Below the pieces are notes generated by a model. That model was given only the letters and a program-made list of their open reading frames with translations, searched no databases and was not told where the DNA came from. A stretch of DNA of 63,450 nt from assembly GCF_028464145.1 (NCBI RefSeq), contig NZ_JAQPCG010000013.1:1-63450 (forward strand), in the 5' to 3' direction. The position numbers were made by a program, and so were the translations under genes. Each line of letters starts with the position of its first letter. Position 1 is the first letter of the stretch. This DNA comes from Maribacter sp. PR1. GTDB lineage: Bacteria; Bacteroidota; Bacteroidia; Flavobacteriales; Flavobacteriaceae. Of this stretch, positions 35,672 through 46,001 are shown one piece after another.

Positions 35672-38038
35672 ATGAGACACTTTCTACTAAGCTTTTTTTG
35701 TCTTGCAGCTATACATACAGCTAGCGCTCAAGAACCTAATATTTCATCCTTAGAAATAGCGGACATTATGAAAGGCTACGACTTTATTGGTCATAGACCT
35801 TCCAATGTTTTTTGGGCAACCGATAATTCTTCCGTTTATTTTGATTGGAATCCTGAAATGGCCTTTAGTGATTCCCTATATAACTACAACCTCGCAAAAA
35901 AGAATATCGATAAGGTAGCGTATATAGAAGCACAAAGGCTTCCCTCTACTAGAAGAACGGACCACCCTACAATTGATAAAGCCATTTATGTAAAGGATGG
36001 TGATATTTTCGTTTTGGATAAGTCTACCTCCAAAATCATGGCGATTACCAATACTAAGGAACGGGAGTCTAATCCACATTTTACAGATAATGGGAAAAAG
36101 GTAGCCTTTGTGAACGACCAGAATATTTTTACCTGGAGCATGGCAACAGGCACCATTGAACAAGTAACCGATTTTGTAGAAAAGTTAGATGAGGACCCTA
36201 AAAGAAACAGTAAGGATGAATGGCTTTATCAAGACCAACTAGAACTTTTTGGAGTCCTTAGGGAACGTAAGGAGAAAAGGGAGTTGGGTGAAAGTATCCG
36301 TAAAAGGATGGAGAAATTTGCTCCTATACCTATAGTTTTTGGCAGTAAACGTGTTATCAACCAAACAGTGTCTCCAAGTGGTCGTTATGTCACCTACGTA
36401 CTTATGGATTCCAAAAAGAATAAAAGAACTATGGTTCCGCATTTTGTAACGGAATCCGGTTATACAGAGGAGCAGTCAACTAGAACTAAAGTGGGCGATG
36501 AACTGCCAATCTATGAAATGTTCGTTTATGATACGCAAAAACGTACGAACTACGAAGTTAAATTGGATAGCCTGGAGGGCATGTACGATGTTCCAAAGTT
36601 TACCCAGGATTATCCGGACAAAGTCTATGAGAATGAGAACCCTTTGGGTAGAATTAGCAGCCCTATATGGCATTCAAATGGGAATAAAGCCATTTTAGAT
36701 ATCCAGGCTAGTAATTATAAGAACCGGTGGCTTGTTTTACTTGATGCTGAAACGGGTACCATAACACAATTAGACCGTCAACATGACGATGCTTGGATTG
36801 CTGGACCCGGAATTACAGGATGGTTTGATGGTGGTGACTTGGGCTGGATGCCAGATGAAAAAACGATTTGGTACAAATCGGAAAAAACAGGATACGCTCA
36901 CCTATATACCATGGATATGGACGGGGAGAACAAAAAAGCCATAACCTCGGGTGAATTTGAAATCTATGACCCATTTATAGCTAAGGATAAAAAACGTTGG
37001 TATTTTACCGCGAATAAAAACCATCCTGGGGACCGTCAATTTTATACAATGCCCTTAAAAGGAGGAAAGATGCAGCAATTGACCCAATGGGAGGGAAGAA
37101 ACGATGTTACACTTTCTCCAGATGAGAAACAGATGGCCATTCTTTATTCCTATTCCAACAAACCCACTGAACTTTACCTACAGGAAAATCCTTTGTATAA
37201 CAAAGGTGCGGAGCCTTTGGACATAACAAAATCCAATACTGAAGAATTTAGTGATTACGATTGGAAAGACCCCGAGATTATTACTTTTTCAGCATCGGAT
37301 GGAGCAGAGGTTCATGCCCGATTATACACGCCCAGAACGGAAGTAAAGAATGACGCCGCCGTAATTTTTGTTCACGGTGCCGGATATCTTCAGAATGCAC
37401 ATAAATGGTGGAGTTCTTATTATCGGGAATATATGTTTCATAACTTTTTAGTGGATAACGGCTATACGGTTATGGATATCGACTATAGGGGAAGTGCCGG
37501 TTACGGACGAGATTGGCGCACAGGAATATACCGTCATATGGGAGGAAAAGATCTTTCCGACCAAGTAGATGGGGCTAAATATTTGATAGAAAACTATGGT
37601 GTGGATTCAGAAAAGATAGGTATTTATGGCGGTTCGTACGGTGGTTTCATCACGCTAATGGGAATGTTTAACGCTCCGGAAACCTTTAGTGCAGGCGCGG
37701 CTATACGCTCCGTTGGGGACTGGGCAGCCTATAACCATGGATATACTGCGCATATTTTGAATACCCCAGCATCGGATAGCTTGGCTTACAAGCGAAGTTC
37801 CCCAATCTATTTTGCTGAGGGACTGGAGGGTAAACTTTTAATACTACACGGAATGGTGGACGACAATGTCCATTTCCAAGATATGGTGCGTCTTTCACAA
37901 CGATTAATAGAACTTGGAAAAGAGAATTGGGAAATGGCTGTTTATCCTGTAGAACGTCATGGATTTGTAGAACCTAGTAGTTGGACAGATGAGTATAAAC
38001 GAATCTATAAACTTTTTCAGGAAACATTGACCGATTAA
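35672..38038 (+). CDS. S9 family peptidase (dipeptidyl peptidase IV-like)
   Basis: A 788-residue exported serine peptidase. A signal peptide (MRHFLLSFFCLAAIHTASAQ) is followed by a beta-propeller domain (about 35-520, with WD-like turns such as TDNGKKVAFVND and MPDEKTIWYKS) and an alpha/beta-hydrolase domain with the triad Ser655 (GGSYGG), Asp730 or 731 (MVDDNVH) and His763 (VERHGF). Such enzymes remove dipeptides from peptides in the periplasm. ATG 35672 is the start because the longer frame runs back through a terminator. The GNAT gene starts 13 bases after the stop. Confidence 0.93.
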   Translation: MRHFLLSFFCLAAIHTASAQEPNISSLEIADIMKGYDFIGHRPSNVFWATDNSSVYFDWNPEMAFSDSLYNYNLAKKNIDKVAYIEAQRLPSTRRTDHPTIDKAIYVKDGDIFVLDKSTSKIMAITNTKERESNPHFTDNGKKVAFVNDQNIFTWSMATGTIEQVTDFVEKLDEDPKRNSKDEWLYQDQLELFGVLRERKEKRELGESIRKRMEKFAPIPIVFGSKRVINQTVSPSGRYVTYVLMDSKKNKRTMVPHFVTESGYTEEQSTRTKVGDELPIYEMFVYDTQKRTNYEVKLDSLEGMYDVPKFTQDYPDKVYENENPLGRISSPIWHSNGNKAILDIQASNYKNRWLVLLDAETGTITQLDRQHDDAWIAGPGITGWFDGGDLGWMPDEKTIWYKSEKTGYAHLYTMDMDGENKKAITSGEFEIYDPFIAKDKKRWYFTANKNHPGDRQFYTMPLKGGKMQQLTQWEGRNDVTLSPDEKQMAILYSYSNKPTELYLQENPLYNKGAEPLDITKSNTEEFSDYDWKDPEIITFSASDGAEVHARLYTPRTEVKNDAAVIFVHGAGYLQNAHKWWSSYYREYMFHNFLVDNGYTVMDIDYRGSAGYGRDWRTGIYRHMGGKDLSDQVDGAKYLIENYGVDSEKIGIYGGSYGGFITLMGMFNAPETFSAGAAIRSVGDWAAYNHGYTAHILNTPASDSLAYKRSSPIYFAEGLEGKLLILHGMVDDNVHFQDMVRLSQRLIELGKENWEMAVYPVERHGFVEPSSWTDEYKRIYKLFQETLTD

Positions 38039-38051
38039 GTAGTGATGTAGC

Positions 38052-38573
38052 ATGAAACTAGATTTTGTACCATGCCAATTATCGGACCTAGAGCATTTGA
38101 TTTCGGTTTCTAAAATGACCTTTGTACATGCGTTCAAGGAGCAGAACAATCCTGATGATTTTAATACATATATCGATCAGGCATTTTCCAGGGAACAGTT
38201 ACATACTGAATTAACGAACCCCAATACTGAGTTTTACTTCGTGTACCTTAAGGGTCAATTGGTCGCTTATTTTAAGTTGAACCAAAGTGATGCCCAATCG
38301 GATATAAGGCGTAATGATAGTATGGAATTGGAGCGAATTTATGTACTGAAAGCGTTTCAGGGAAAGCAATTGGGCAAAAAAATATTGGACTGGGTAAAAA
38401 GTAAGGTTAGTAAGGCTCATAAGTCGTTCCTTTGGTTGGGGGTATGGGAAAAAAACCAAAGGGCCATAAAGTTCTATGAACGATACGGCTTCTATAAATT
38501 TGGAACTCACCCTTATTTTATTGGTAGCGATGAACAAACAGATTGGTTAATGCGTTTAGACATAAAATCATAA
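38052..38573 (+). CDS. GNAT family N-acetyltransferase
   Basis: A 173-residue acetyl-CoA-dependent acetyltransferase. The core includes the substrate part up to ELERIYVLKAFQGKQLGKKIL, where the acetyl-CoA pyrophosphate loop is QGKQLG, and the C-terminal LWLGVWEKNQRAIKFYERYGFYKFG, typical of this family. The substrate is unknown. It lies between the S9 peptidase (13 bases) and the serine hydrolase (4 bases) on the same strand, so probably one transcript. Confidence 0.9.
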   Translation: MKLDFVPCQLSDLEHLISVSKMTFVHAFKEQNNPDDFNTYIDQAFSREQLHTELTNPNTEFYFVYLKGQLVAYFKLNQSDAQSDIRRNDSMELERIYVLKAFQGKQLGKKILDWVKSKVSKAHKSFLWLGVWEKNQRAIKFYERYGFYKFGTHPYFIGSDEQTDWLMRLDIKS

Positions 38574-38577
38574 ATAC

Positions 38578-39735
38578 ATGATAATGAAGAAACATATTTT
38601 TACCCTTTTCTTACTTTTTAATTCTTTGGTATTATTAGCTCAAGAATCTTACTTTCCAGAGCGTAATGCCGTATGGGAACAAAAAAGTTCTTCTGATTTT
38701 AAAATTGATTCAGAAAAACTGAATGCAGCTTTAGATTTCGCGAAGGATAATGAGTACTCTGGTTCAAGGGACTTAAGAATTGCAATTTTAAAAGGATTTG
38801 AAAGAGAGCCGTTTCATGAAATATTGGGACCTACAAAAAAACGAGGCGGTCCTGCTGGAATGATTCTTAAACATGGATATGTTATAGCACGATGGGGTGA
38901 TACCAAACGTGTGGATATGACCTTTAGTGTCACCAAGAGTTTTTTGAGTACTACTGCTGGGTTGGCTTTGGACCAAGGCTTGATATCCTCCACCAAGGAC
39001 AAAGCTTCGGATTATATTTGGGACGGTACCTTTGGAGGGGAACATAATTCAAAGATTACATGGGAACATTTATTACAACAAAATTCAGCTTGGTCCGGAG
39101 AACTTTGGGGAGGCAAGGATTGGGCCGACCGGCCACCAAGAGAAGGGGATATTGATGATTGGAAATTTGAAAAACCCAAAGAATCAGGTACGTTTATGGA
39201 ATATAATGATGTTCGTGTCAATGTTCTCGCCTATGCCTTAACACATGTTTGGAGAAAACCGTTGCCTCAAGTCCTTAAAGAGCATGTTATGGATCGAATT
39301 GGAGCGAGCACTACATGGAGGTGGCATGGTTATGATCACGCTTGGACAGAAATTGATGGTCTACAGATGAAATCGGTTACCGGTGGGGGCCATTCGGGAG
39401 CGGGGATGTTTATAAGTACGGAGGATATGGCACGTTTTGGACTCCTTTTCCTTAACGACGGTAAATGGAAAAACGAACAAATCATTAGCCAAAATTGGAT
39501 TCAACAAGCGATCAAGCCATCAGAACCCAATGTCAATTACGGTTACATGTGGTGGTTGAATAGAAAAGGGGACCGATATTGGGAAGGGTTATCCGAAAAT
39601 ATTTATTACGCCGCTGGTTTTGGCGGTAATTTTATCGTGGTAGATAAGGAAAATGATATGGTAATAGTTACCCGTTGGTTGGAACCTAATAAAATTGGTG
39701 AATTTATGACCAAGTTAAAGGAAGCTTTGGATTAG
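38578..39735 (+). CDS. Exported serine hydrolase of the beta-lactamase family
   Basis: A 385-residue class C-type serine hydrolase. A signal peptide (to about 22, VLLAQ) precedes the domain with the nucleophile in SVTK (Ser117, Lys120) and a second motif, probably YND (MEYNDVRVN, near 205), then GGGHSGAGMFIST. Members act as esterases, D-aminopeptidases or penicillin-recognising proteins; true beta-lactamase activity cannot be assumed. The start may be ATG 38578 or 38584. Its 3' end overlaps the convergent aminotransferase gene by 4 bases. Confidence 0.88.
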   Translation: MIMKKHIFTLFLLFNSLVLLAQESYFPERNAVWEQKSSSDFKIDSEKLNAALDFAKDNEYSGSRDLRIAILKGFEREPFHEILGPTKKRGGPAGMILKHGYVIARWGDTKRVDMTFSVTKSFLSTTAGLALDQGLISSTKDKASDYIWDGTFGGEHNSKITWEHLLQQNSAWSGELWGGKDWADRPPREGDIDDWKFEKPKESGTFMEYNDVRVNVLAYALTHVWRKPLPQVLKEHVMDRIGASTTWRWHGYDHAWTEIDGLQMKSVTGGGHSGAGMFISTEDMARFGLLFLNDGKWKNEQIISQNWIQQAIKPSEPNVNYGYMWWLNRKGDRYWEGLSENIYYAAGFGGNFIVVDKENDMVIVTRWLEPNKIGEFMTKLKEALD

Positions 39736-40886
39736 AGTGCACTTAAAATTGCAACTGCTTTTTCAAGTGATGCCTCTTTTTTGGCAAAACAGAAACGCAA
39801 GACTTTATCATCCCTGTCGTTAACATTAAAGGACGATATGGGAATGCTGGCCAATTTTTCTTCCTTTATAAGTCTAGTGGCAAATTCTTCATCACTTTCC
39901 TTTGTAATTTTCGAATAGTCAAGCAATTGGAAATAGGTTCCTTCAGAAGGTTTAAAGTTAAACTTGCTGTTGGTTAGGCCATTAAGAAAGTAGTCTCTCT
40001 TTTTTTGATAAAAATCATTGAGCTCCAAGTAGCTTTCAGCATTTTTTAAATAGTGAGCCAATGCCCGCTGCGTAGGATGGTGGACACAGAAAACCGCAAA
40101 TTGATGCACTTTTCTAAATTCATCCATTAGATATGCAGGAGCGGCACAGTAGCCCATCTTCCAACCGGTAACATGAAAGGTTTTGCCAAAGGAGGCACAA
40201 ACAAAACTGCGTTGGGCCAAATCGGTAAACCTAGAAACACTTTCATGTTGTTTACTATCAAAAACGATATGTTCGTATACCTCATCACTAAGAACCAATA
40301 TATCGGTTGATTCTAAAATGCTTTGCAACTGTAACATATCCTCCTTTGTAAAAATTTTACCGCTTGGATTATGTGGAGTATTGATGATGACCATTCGGGT
40401 TTTGTTGGTAATTTTTCTTTGGAAGTCTTCCCAATCTATTTTATAATCATCAGCAGATGTTTGAAGAAATACAGGTATTCCCCCATTAACCTCAATGGCA
40501 GGTTCATAGCAATCATAAGCAGGCTTAATCACGATAACTTCATCACCAGGATGAACAAACGCTGTAATGGCTGTGTAAATGGCCTGCGTTGCCCCGACCG
40601 TTACTGTGATCTCACGCTCTGGGTGATAATATTGTGCATGTAAAGATTCTATTTTTTTAGAAATTATTTCTCTAAGTCCATAATAACCTTGCATTGGAGC
40701 ATATTGGTTGTAACCATTTTCCATAGCATGGTTAACCAATGATATTAGTTTAGGGTCTGCATCAAAGTTGGGAAAACCCTGAGAAAGGTCTAAGGCTCCA
40801 TGATCACGAGCTAGTTTACCTATGGTCGTAAAAATAGTAGTCTTTACTTTTGGAAGTTTGGATGTAAATTTATTTTCTGGGCTCAT
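39732..40886 (-). CDS. Methionine-type aminotransferase (PLP, class I, YbdL-like)
   Basis: A 384-residue PLP enzyme. The active lysine is in SFGKTFHVTGWKMGYC, the cofactor aspartate in LSDEVYEHI, and the substrate arginine in VLRFCFAKKE. The close resemblance to E. coli YbdL (SQGFPNFD, NQYAPMQGYYGLREI, GATQAIYTAI) points to transamination of methionine or other aromatic/long-chain amino acids to 2-keto acids. Overlaps the serine hydrolase gene by 4 bases at its 3' end. Confidence 0.92.
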   Translation of the reverse strand: MSPENKFTSKLPKVKTTIFTTIGKLARDHGALDLSQGFPNFDADPKLISLVNHAMENGYNQYAPMQGYYGLREIISKKIESLHAQYYHPEREITVTVGATQAIYTAITAFVHPGDEVIVIKPAYDCYEPAIEVNGGIPVFLQTSADDYKIDWEDFQRKITNKTRMVIINTPHNPSGKIFTKEDMLQLQSILESTDILVLSDEVYEHIVFDSKQHESVSRFTDLAQRSFVCASFGKTFHVTGWKMGYCAAPAYLMDEFRKVHQFAVFCVHHPTQRALAHYLKNAESYLELNDFYQKKRDYFLNGLTNSKFNFKPSEGTYFQLLDYSKITKESDEEFATRLIKEEKLASIPISSFNVNDRDDKVLRFCFAKKEASLEKAVAILSAL

Positions 40887-40902
40887 CTATATAAAAATAG
40901 AA

Positions 40903-40934
40903 ATAAAAAAGCCCGGGAACGAACCCCGGGCTTT
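40903..40934 (-). terminator. Rho-independent terminator after the DJ-1/PfpI gene
   Basis: AAAGCCCGGG (40908-40917) and CCCGGGCTTT (40925-40934) form the stem; on the minus strand a T run follows (40903-40908). It separates the DJ-1/PfpI gene from the aminotransferase downstream on the same strand. Confidence 0.85.
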
Positions 40935-40955
40935 AATAAACAACTAAACTAAAAA

Positions 40956-41501
40956 TTAAGCATGTTGCTCTTGATGTTTACCTTCCTTAATTTCCTCAAT
41001 CAATTTTGAGTTAAAGGCCGGTAAGTCTTGTGGATTTCTACTGGTAACAAAACCTTTGTCCACAACAACTTCTTTATCCTCCCATTTTGCTCCGGCATTG
41101 ATTAGGTCATCTTTAATTGAGCTAAACGATGTCAGTGTTCTGCCTTTAACCACATCAGCGCTTATTAATAGCTGAGGGGCATGGCAAATCGCTGCTACCG
41201 GTTTTTTCATGCTAAAGAAATCACGAACTAAAATGAGTGCATCCTCATTTCTTCTTAGGGTATCGGGATTTAGCACACCTCCTGGCAACATTAAGGCATG
41301 GTATTCCTTTGCATTAACTTCACTTAATGTTCTATCTACTTTATAACTGTTAGACCAGTTTCCGTTCGACCAACTTTTTATTTCGCCGGATTCCGGGCTT
41401 ACAATATCTACCGCAAAACCTTCTTTTTCCATAGCTTCCTTGGGAGATCTTAATTCACTTTCTTCAAATCCATGTGTTGCTAAAATTGCAATCCTCTTCA
41501 T
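40956..41501 (-). CDS. DJ-1/PfpI family protein (type 1 glutamine amidotransferase-like)
   Basis: A 181-residue DJ-1/PfpI protein. The reactive cysteine is in AAICHAPQLL (near residue 105), with the nucleophile-elbow glutamate from GFEESEL (near 14). Related enzymes act as glyoxalases, deglycases or stress proteases; which applies is not visible. The C-terminus is polar (EGKHQEQHA). It is followed by a terminator and preceded by 136 bases that hold no gene. Confidence 0.92.
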   Translation of the reverse strand: MKRIAILATHGFEESELRSPKEAMEKEGFAVDIVSPESGEIKSWSNGNWSNSYKVDRTLSEVNAKEYHALMLPGGVLNPDTLRRNEDALILVRDFFSMKKPVAAICHAPQLLISADVVKGRTLTSFSSIKDDLINAGAKWEDKEVVVDKGFVTSRNPQDLPAFNSKLIEEIKEGKHQEQHA

Positions 41502-41637
41502 TATATTTAGTTTTTTAGGTTAATAACTTATTTCATATTTAATATAGGAAAATGATAGCCCAATGTGCGTTAATGCCTTATTAAATAAAGGGTTTGCAAG
41601 GTTAAAGGTCTCTTAAACTATTTTTGTTGAGAATTTT

Positions 41638-42117
41638 TTATTCGTTTTTAAAATCCTTCAAATGCTTAAGCACTTCGGTAAGGCATCTATCCAACTCTTT
41701 TTTTACTTCACTTTCCCAAAATCTGAAAATGGTATAACCCATGAGTTCCAGTTCTTCATTGACCTCCTCATCACGTTGCATATTGCGTTCTATTTTTGCA
41801 ACCCAGAAATCCCGGTTGGTCTTAATCTTGGGTTTTCTTTCTTCCCAGTTGTACCCGTGCCAATATTCTCCGTCGATAAAGATTACCGTTTTGTATCTGT
41901 TTAGGGCGATATCTGGTTTACCAATCAGCTTTTTATAGTCAATGCGATATCTATATCCTGCAGCAAAAAGAGCTTTTCTAAAAGCCATTTCAGGTTTTGT
42001 GTTTTTGCCCCTTATCTTGCTCATAATTTTGGAACGCTGGGGTGTAGTATAAAAACCAGCTTCCTCGTTAAACCGAGGTACTATGATACGTTCTTTGGAA
42101 TATGTTTTGGACATCAC
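41638..42117 (-). CDS. vsr: Very short patch repair endonuclease Vsr
   Basis: A 159-residue strand-specific nick endonuclease that starts repair of T:G mismatches. Visible family features: RSKIMSKIRGKNTKPEMAFRKAL, the metal-binding Asp in GKPDIAL, VIFIDGEYWHGYNW (the WH motif), and the C-terminal helix. The zinc-binding cysteines of the E. coli enzyme are absent. Vsr usually sits beside a dcm-type cytosine methyltransferase, but none is encoded here, so this is an orphan copy. It lies 67 bases from the end of sdhB on the same strand. Confidence 0.87.
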   Translation of the reverse strand: MMSKTYSKERIIVPRFNEEAGFYTTPQRSKIMSKIRGKNTKPEMAFRKALFAAGYRYRIDYKKLIGKPDIALNRYKTVIFIDGEYWHGYNWEERKPKIKTNRDFWVAKIERNMQRDEEVNEELELMGYTIFRFWESEVKKELDRCLTEVLKHLKDFKNE

Positions 42118-42125
42118 TTAAAAAT

Positions 42126-42157
42126 AAAAAATCCCATTCCGAAAGGAGTGGGATTTT
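42126..42157 (-). terminator. Rho-independent terminator after sdhB
   Basis: On the minus strand, AAAATCCCACTCC, loop TTTC, GGAATGGGATTTTTT: a 13-bp stem with one wobble pair and a T run at 42126-42131. It closes the sdhCAB operon just ahead of vsr. Confidence 0.85.
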
Positions 42158-42184
42158 AAAAAACATTATGATTTTATAAAAAAC

Positions 42185-42931
42185 TTAGTCTTTAATATTT
42201 GCGGTTAGATACTCCCTATTCATTCGGGCAATGTTTTCTAAGGAGATACCCTTAGGACATTCAACTTCGCAAGCACCTGTATTGGTACAATTGCCAAACC
42301 CTTCCAAGTCCATTTGTGCAACCATGTTCTTAACGCGATCAACAGCTTCGATACGACCCTGAGGCAATAAGGCGTACTGTGAAACTTTCGCACCAACAAA
42401 TAACATGGCAGAAGCATTTTTACAACTAGCAACACAGGCACCACAGCCAATGCATGTTGCAGCGTCCATAGCCTCGTCAGCGGCATGTTTGGAGATTGGG
42501 ATGGCGTTCGCATCTTGTGTATTACCAGAGGTGTTTACGGAAATGTAACCCCCGGCATGTTGTACACGATCAAAGGAACTTCTATCCACTACCAAATCCT
42601 TTATGACAGGAAAGGCCTTGGCCCTAAAAGGTTCGATTGTTATTGTATCTCCATCCTTGAACATTCGCATATGTAATTGACACGTAGTAACACCGCGATC
42701 AGGTCCATGAGCTTCGCCATTGATGAACATGGAGCATGAACCACAAATCCCTTCTCTACAGTCGTGGTCAAAGGCAACAGGCTCCTCTCCTTGGTTGATC
42801 AATTGCTCGTTAAGGACATCCATCATTTCCAAAAAGGACATGTGTTCAGAGATTTCCGAAACTTTATAATCGACCATGGAACCTTTATCTTTCGGTCCTT
42901 TTTGTCTCCAAATTTTTAAAGTCAGATTCAT
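42185..42931 (-). CDS. sdhB: Succinate dehydrogenase / fumarate reductase iron-sulfur subunit
   Basis: A 248-residue electron-transfer subunit carrying three clusters: the [2Fe-2S] ligands in [12 protein letters not shown] and later TTCQLHM, the [4Fe-4S] in [15 protein letters not shown], and the [3Fe-4S] in [15 protein letters not shown]. It passes electrons from the flavin of SdhA to quinone. It is 34 bases below sdhA and ends the sdhCAB operon. Confidence 0.97.
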   Translation of the reverse strand: MNLTLKIWRQKGPKDKGSMVDYKVSEISEHMSFLEMMDVLNEQLINQGEEPVAFDHDCREGICGSCSMFINGEAHGPDRGVTTCQLHMRMFKDGDTITIEPFRAKAFPVIKDLVVDRSSFDRVQHAGGYISVNTSGNTQDANAIPISKHAADEAMDAATCIGCGACVASCKNASAMLFVGAKVSQYALLPQGRIEAVDRVKNMVAQMDLEGFGNCTNTGACEVECPKGISLENIARMNREYLTANIKD

Positions 42932-42965
42932 ATTTTTTAGTTTTTATAGCAGTGTTTAAAAACTC

Positions 42966-44981
42966 CTATTTGTAACTTCTTTGTTTTAATTCTATTTCGT
43001 TGAATTCTAGCTGCTCCTTATGTAAAATAGCATCGAAAGGCTCGCCCTTATATTCCCATGCCGAAACAAATGCAAATTCGGCATCCTTACGTTTGGCCTC
43101 ACCTTTTTGTTCACCATCTAGTTCAACAGATTCTTCCCTAAAATGCCCTCCACAAGATTCTTCACGTACCAATGCATCTTTTGCGAACAATTCGCCTAGT
43201 TCTAGGAAGTCGGCAACACGGCCAGCTTTTTCCAATTCGCTGTTCAGTTCATTTGCCGTACCGGGAACACTAACGTTTTTATAGAAATCCTCACGAAGGG
43301 CTTTAATTTCTTCAGCAGCTTCTTTAAGCCCTTCAGCATTTCTGGACATACCACATTTGTTCCACATGATATTTCCTAAACGTTTATGATAATAGTCTAC
43401 CGAGTGATTTCCTTTGTTGTTGATAAAGAAATCTATTCGCTCTTTGACTGATTTTTCGGCTATCTCAAACTCAGTGGTATCGGTGGGGATTTCACCAGTA
43501 CGTATTTCCTTGGACAAGTAATCTCCAATGGTGTAGGGCAAGACAAAATAACCATCCGCCAAACCTTGCATCAGTGCGGAAGCACCTAAACGGTTTGCGC
43601 CATGGTCAGAGAAATTAGCTTCGCCAATTGCATAGCAACCAGGTATCGTTGTCATTAAATTGTAATCTACCCAAACACCACCCATAGTATAGTGTACCGC
43701 AGGATAAATCATCATTGGAGTTTCATAAGGATTCTCGTCAACGATTTTCTCGTACATTTGGAACAAGTTTCCATATTTTGCTTCTACGATTCCTTTTCCT
43801 AATTCATAAACTTTGGCCTCTGACGGATTTTTAATACCGTGAATTTGCGCTTGCTCCTTACCGTAACGGATAATTGCAGAAGCAAAATCAAGATACACGG
43901 CCTCACCCGTAGCATTTACCCCGTATCCAGCATCACATCTTTCTTTGGCAGCTCTGGAGGCAACATCTCTAGGGACAAGATTACCAAAGGCCGGATAACG
44001 GCGCTCTAAGTAATAATCCCTTTCGTCTTCACTTAAATCCGTTGGTTTCTTGCGGCCTTCACGAATTGCCTTTACATCTTCTATATTTTTAGGTACCCAA
44101 ATCCTACCATCGTTTCGTAAGGATTCTGACATTAATGTCAATTTGGATTGATAATCCCCAGAACGAGGAATACAAGTTGGGTGAATTTGAGTATAACATG
44201 GGTTGGCAAAAAATGCCCCCTTTTTATGTATTTTCCAAGCAGCGGTTGCGTTTGAGCCCATGGCATTGGTTGAAAGGAAATAAACATTTCCATATCCTCC
44301 TGATGCTATAACTACAGCGTGTGCTGAATGCCTCTCAAGTTGTCCAGTGACCAAATCCCTTGCAATAATACCTCTTGCCTTACCGTCTACCTTCACCACA
44401 TCCAGCATTTCATGTCGGTTGAAAGGAGTAATCTTACCCCTGGCTATCTGTCTGTTCATAGCAGAATAGGCCCCTAACAATAATTGTTGACCTGTTTGCC
44501 CTTTGGCATAAAAGGTTCTCGAAACCAGTACACCACCAAAAGAACGGTTATCCAAAAGACCACCATAATCACGGGCAAAAGGGACACCTTGTGCTACACA
44601 TTGGTCAATGATATTTGCAGAAACTTCGGCCAAGCGATACACATTGGCTTCCCTTGAACGATAGTCACCACCTTTAACAGTATCGTAAAATAACCTGTAA
44701 ACAGAGTCACCATCACCTTGATAATTTTTAGCGGCGTTAATACCCCCCTGAGCAGCAATTGAATGTGCTCTACGCGGGGAATCCTGGTAACAGAATGTTT
44801 TTACATTATATCCCAATTCTGCCAATGTAGCAGCTGCAGAACCACCTGCTAGCCCTGTACCCACAACGATCACGTCGATGTTACGTTTGTTGGCAGGGTT
44901 TACAAGATCAATATGGTCCTTATAGTCGGTCCATTTTGTTTTCAACGGACCCTTAGGTACTTTTGAGTCTAATACAGACAT
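42966..44981 (-). CDS. sdhA: Succinate dehydrogenase / fumarate reductase flavoprotein subunit
   Basis: A 671-residue FAD subunit that oxidises succinate to fumarate. The FAD fold starts [19 protein letters not shown], and the flavin-attachment histidine is in [11 protein letters not shown]. Substrate-binding residues lie in [10 protein letters not shown] and in [17 protein letters not shown]. The length of about 670 residues is the B-type/epsilon-type form, which works with a single five-helix SdhC rather than SdhC plus SdhD. It lies 12 bases below sdhC. Confidence 0.97.
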   Translation of the reverse strand: MSVLDSKVPKGPLKTKWTDYKDHIDLVNPANKRNIDVIVVGTGLAGGSAAATLAELGYNVKTFCYQDSPRRAHSIAAQGGINAAKNYQGDGDSVYRLFYDTVKGGDYRSREANVYRLAEVSANIIDQCVAQGVPFARDYGGLLDNRSFGGVLVSRTFYAKGQTGQQLLLGAYSAMNRQIARGKITPFNRHEMLDVVKVDGKARGIIARDLVTGQLERHSAHAVVIASGGYGNVYFLSTNAMGSNATAAWKIHKKGAFFANPCYTQIHPTCIPRSGDYQSKLTLMSESLRNDGRIWVPKNIEDVKAIREGRKKPTDLSEDERDYYLERRYPAFGNLVPRDVASRAAKERCDAGYGVNATGEAVYLDFASAIIRYGKEQAQIHGIKNPSEAKVYELGKGIVEAKYGNLFQMYEKIVDENPYETPMMIYPAVHYTMGGVWVDYNLMTTIPGCYAIGEANFSDHGANRLGASALMQGLADGYFVLPYTIGDYLSKEIRTGEIPTDTTEFEIAEKSVKERIDFFINNKGNHSVDYYHKRLGNIMWNKCGMSRNAEGLKEAAEEIKALREDFYKNVSVPGTANELNSELEKAGRVADFLELGELFAKDALVREESCGGHFREESVELDGEQKGEAKRKDAEFAFVSAWEYKGEPFDAILHKEQLEFNEIELKQRSYK

Positions 44982-44993
44982 AAGTATTTGGTA

Positions 44994-45671
44994 TTAATGA
45001 TTAAAATGATGATAAAGAGCAATTATGATAAACCCTAACGGCAATACGATTGCATATGCCTTACCAAAAGTTTGTAGTTTCTTCTTTCTCATGGAGCTGA
45101 TTCCTGCAGATTGAAACGCAGAACTGAACCCGTGCAACAAGTGAAGGGATAAAAACACAAAGGCAATAACATAAGCGCCTACCCTTAAAGGACTAACAAA
45201 TTTATGAGTAAGCTCTTCATAATAACGATATCCTTCTCCATCTGCCAATAACCCCGACATGTCCCCTTGAATATATTTTGTGTTGATTTCAGGAATCCAG
45301 AAATCAATGAAATGTAAAACTAAAAATGCTAATATGGCCAAGCCGGAATAAATCATATTTCTGCTCATCCAAGACGAATTGGCTCCACCATTGTTTTTGG
45401 CGTATTTTTTTACTCGTGCACTCCTATTTTTGGCCTCTAGAATGAAACCCATTACAAAGTGATAGACAACACCAAAAATTAAAATGGGTTGAAATATGTA
45501 TTGTACAATCCAAAAAGTTCCCATAAAGTGCGAAGCTTCGTTGAAAGCATCTGCGCTGAAAACCGATAAGATGTTAATGGCAAAGTGTTGAAGTAGAAAT
45601 ATCATTAAGAAAAAGGCTGAAAGTGCCATCGCATATTTTCTACCTATCGAAGATTTAAAAAATCCGCTCAT
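44994..45671 (-). CDS. sdhC: Succinate dehydrogenase cytochrome b subunit
   Basis: A 225-residue membrane anchor of the B-type complex with five membrane helices and several His (such as in LQHFAINIL, YHFVMGF, LHFIDFW and LHGFSSAF) that can bind two haems b. It conducts electrons to menaquinone in the inner membrane. First gene of the sdhCAB operon, with a full promoter 20-50 bases upstream of the ATG. Confidence 0.94.
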   Translation of the reverse strand: MSGFFKSSIGRKYAMALSAFFLMIFLLQHFAINILSVFSADAFNEASHFMGTFWIVQYIFQPILIFGVVYHFVMGFILEAKNRSARVKKYAKNNGGANSSWMSRNMIYSGLAILAFLVLHFIDFWIPEINTKYIQGDMSGLLADGEGYRYYEELTHKFVSPLRVGAYVIAFVFLSLHLLHGFSSAFQSAGISSMRKKKLQTFGKAYAIVLPLGFIIIALYHHFNH

Positions 45672-45690
45672 TAGTTGATTATTTTATTTA

Positions 45691-45721
45691 CAAATTTACA
45701 CCACAATAGAGTTATTAACAA
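45691..45721 (-). promoter_or_regulatory. Promoter of the sdhCAB operon
   Basis: On the minus strand, TTG (45719-45721), 20 bases, then TAAATTTG (45691-45698), an exact TAnnTTTG match. The ATG at 45671 is 20 bases below the -7 box. Confidence 0.65.
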
Positions 45722-46001
45722 GTTTTCAAGAATCTAAGTAAGCTATTTAGACCCATTTTAAGAATACTTTATTTACTGTTTAAAATCTCAAGCCTAAAAG
45801 GGGTTTTTAAGGTATTTTCTTTAAACAGATTTAAGTAGTTATTTGTGTCCCAAGTTAAAAAGCAGTGTAAAATTATTTTGTGGTATTAAGGAGTCAGTTT
45901 TGACTGGCCAGTGTAAGATTTTTATAAATCCATTTAAAATTTGAAGGAACTGATTTTTTATGGAAATAAAATTACTGGTCAAGATGGACTGTTTTAATGA
46001 G
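45722..46001. other. AT-rich spacer upstream of sdhC
   Basis: About 330 bases separate sdhC from the next gene (46002). Apart from the sdhC promoter I see no gene, terminator or repeat in it; a 103-residue open frame on the minus strand overlaps the real gene at 46002 and is rejected. Confidence 0.4.

Noticed and set aside
38578..39735. True class C beta-lactamase
   Set aside because: The SxxK motif is present but the other motifs are not those of a proven beta-lactamase; general serine hydrolase is the safe call.
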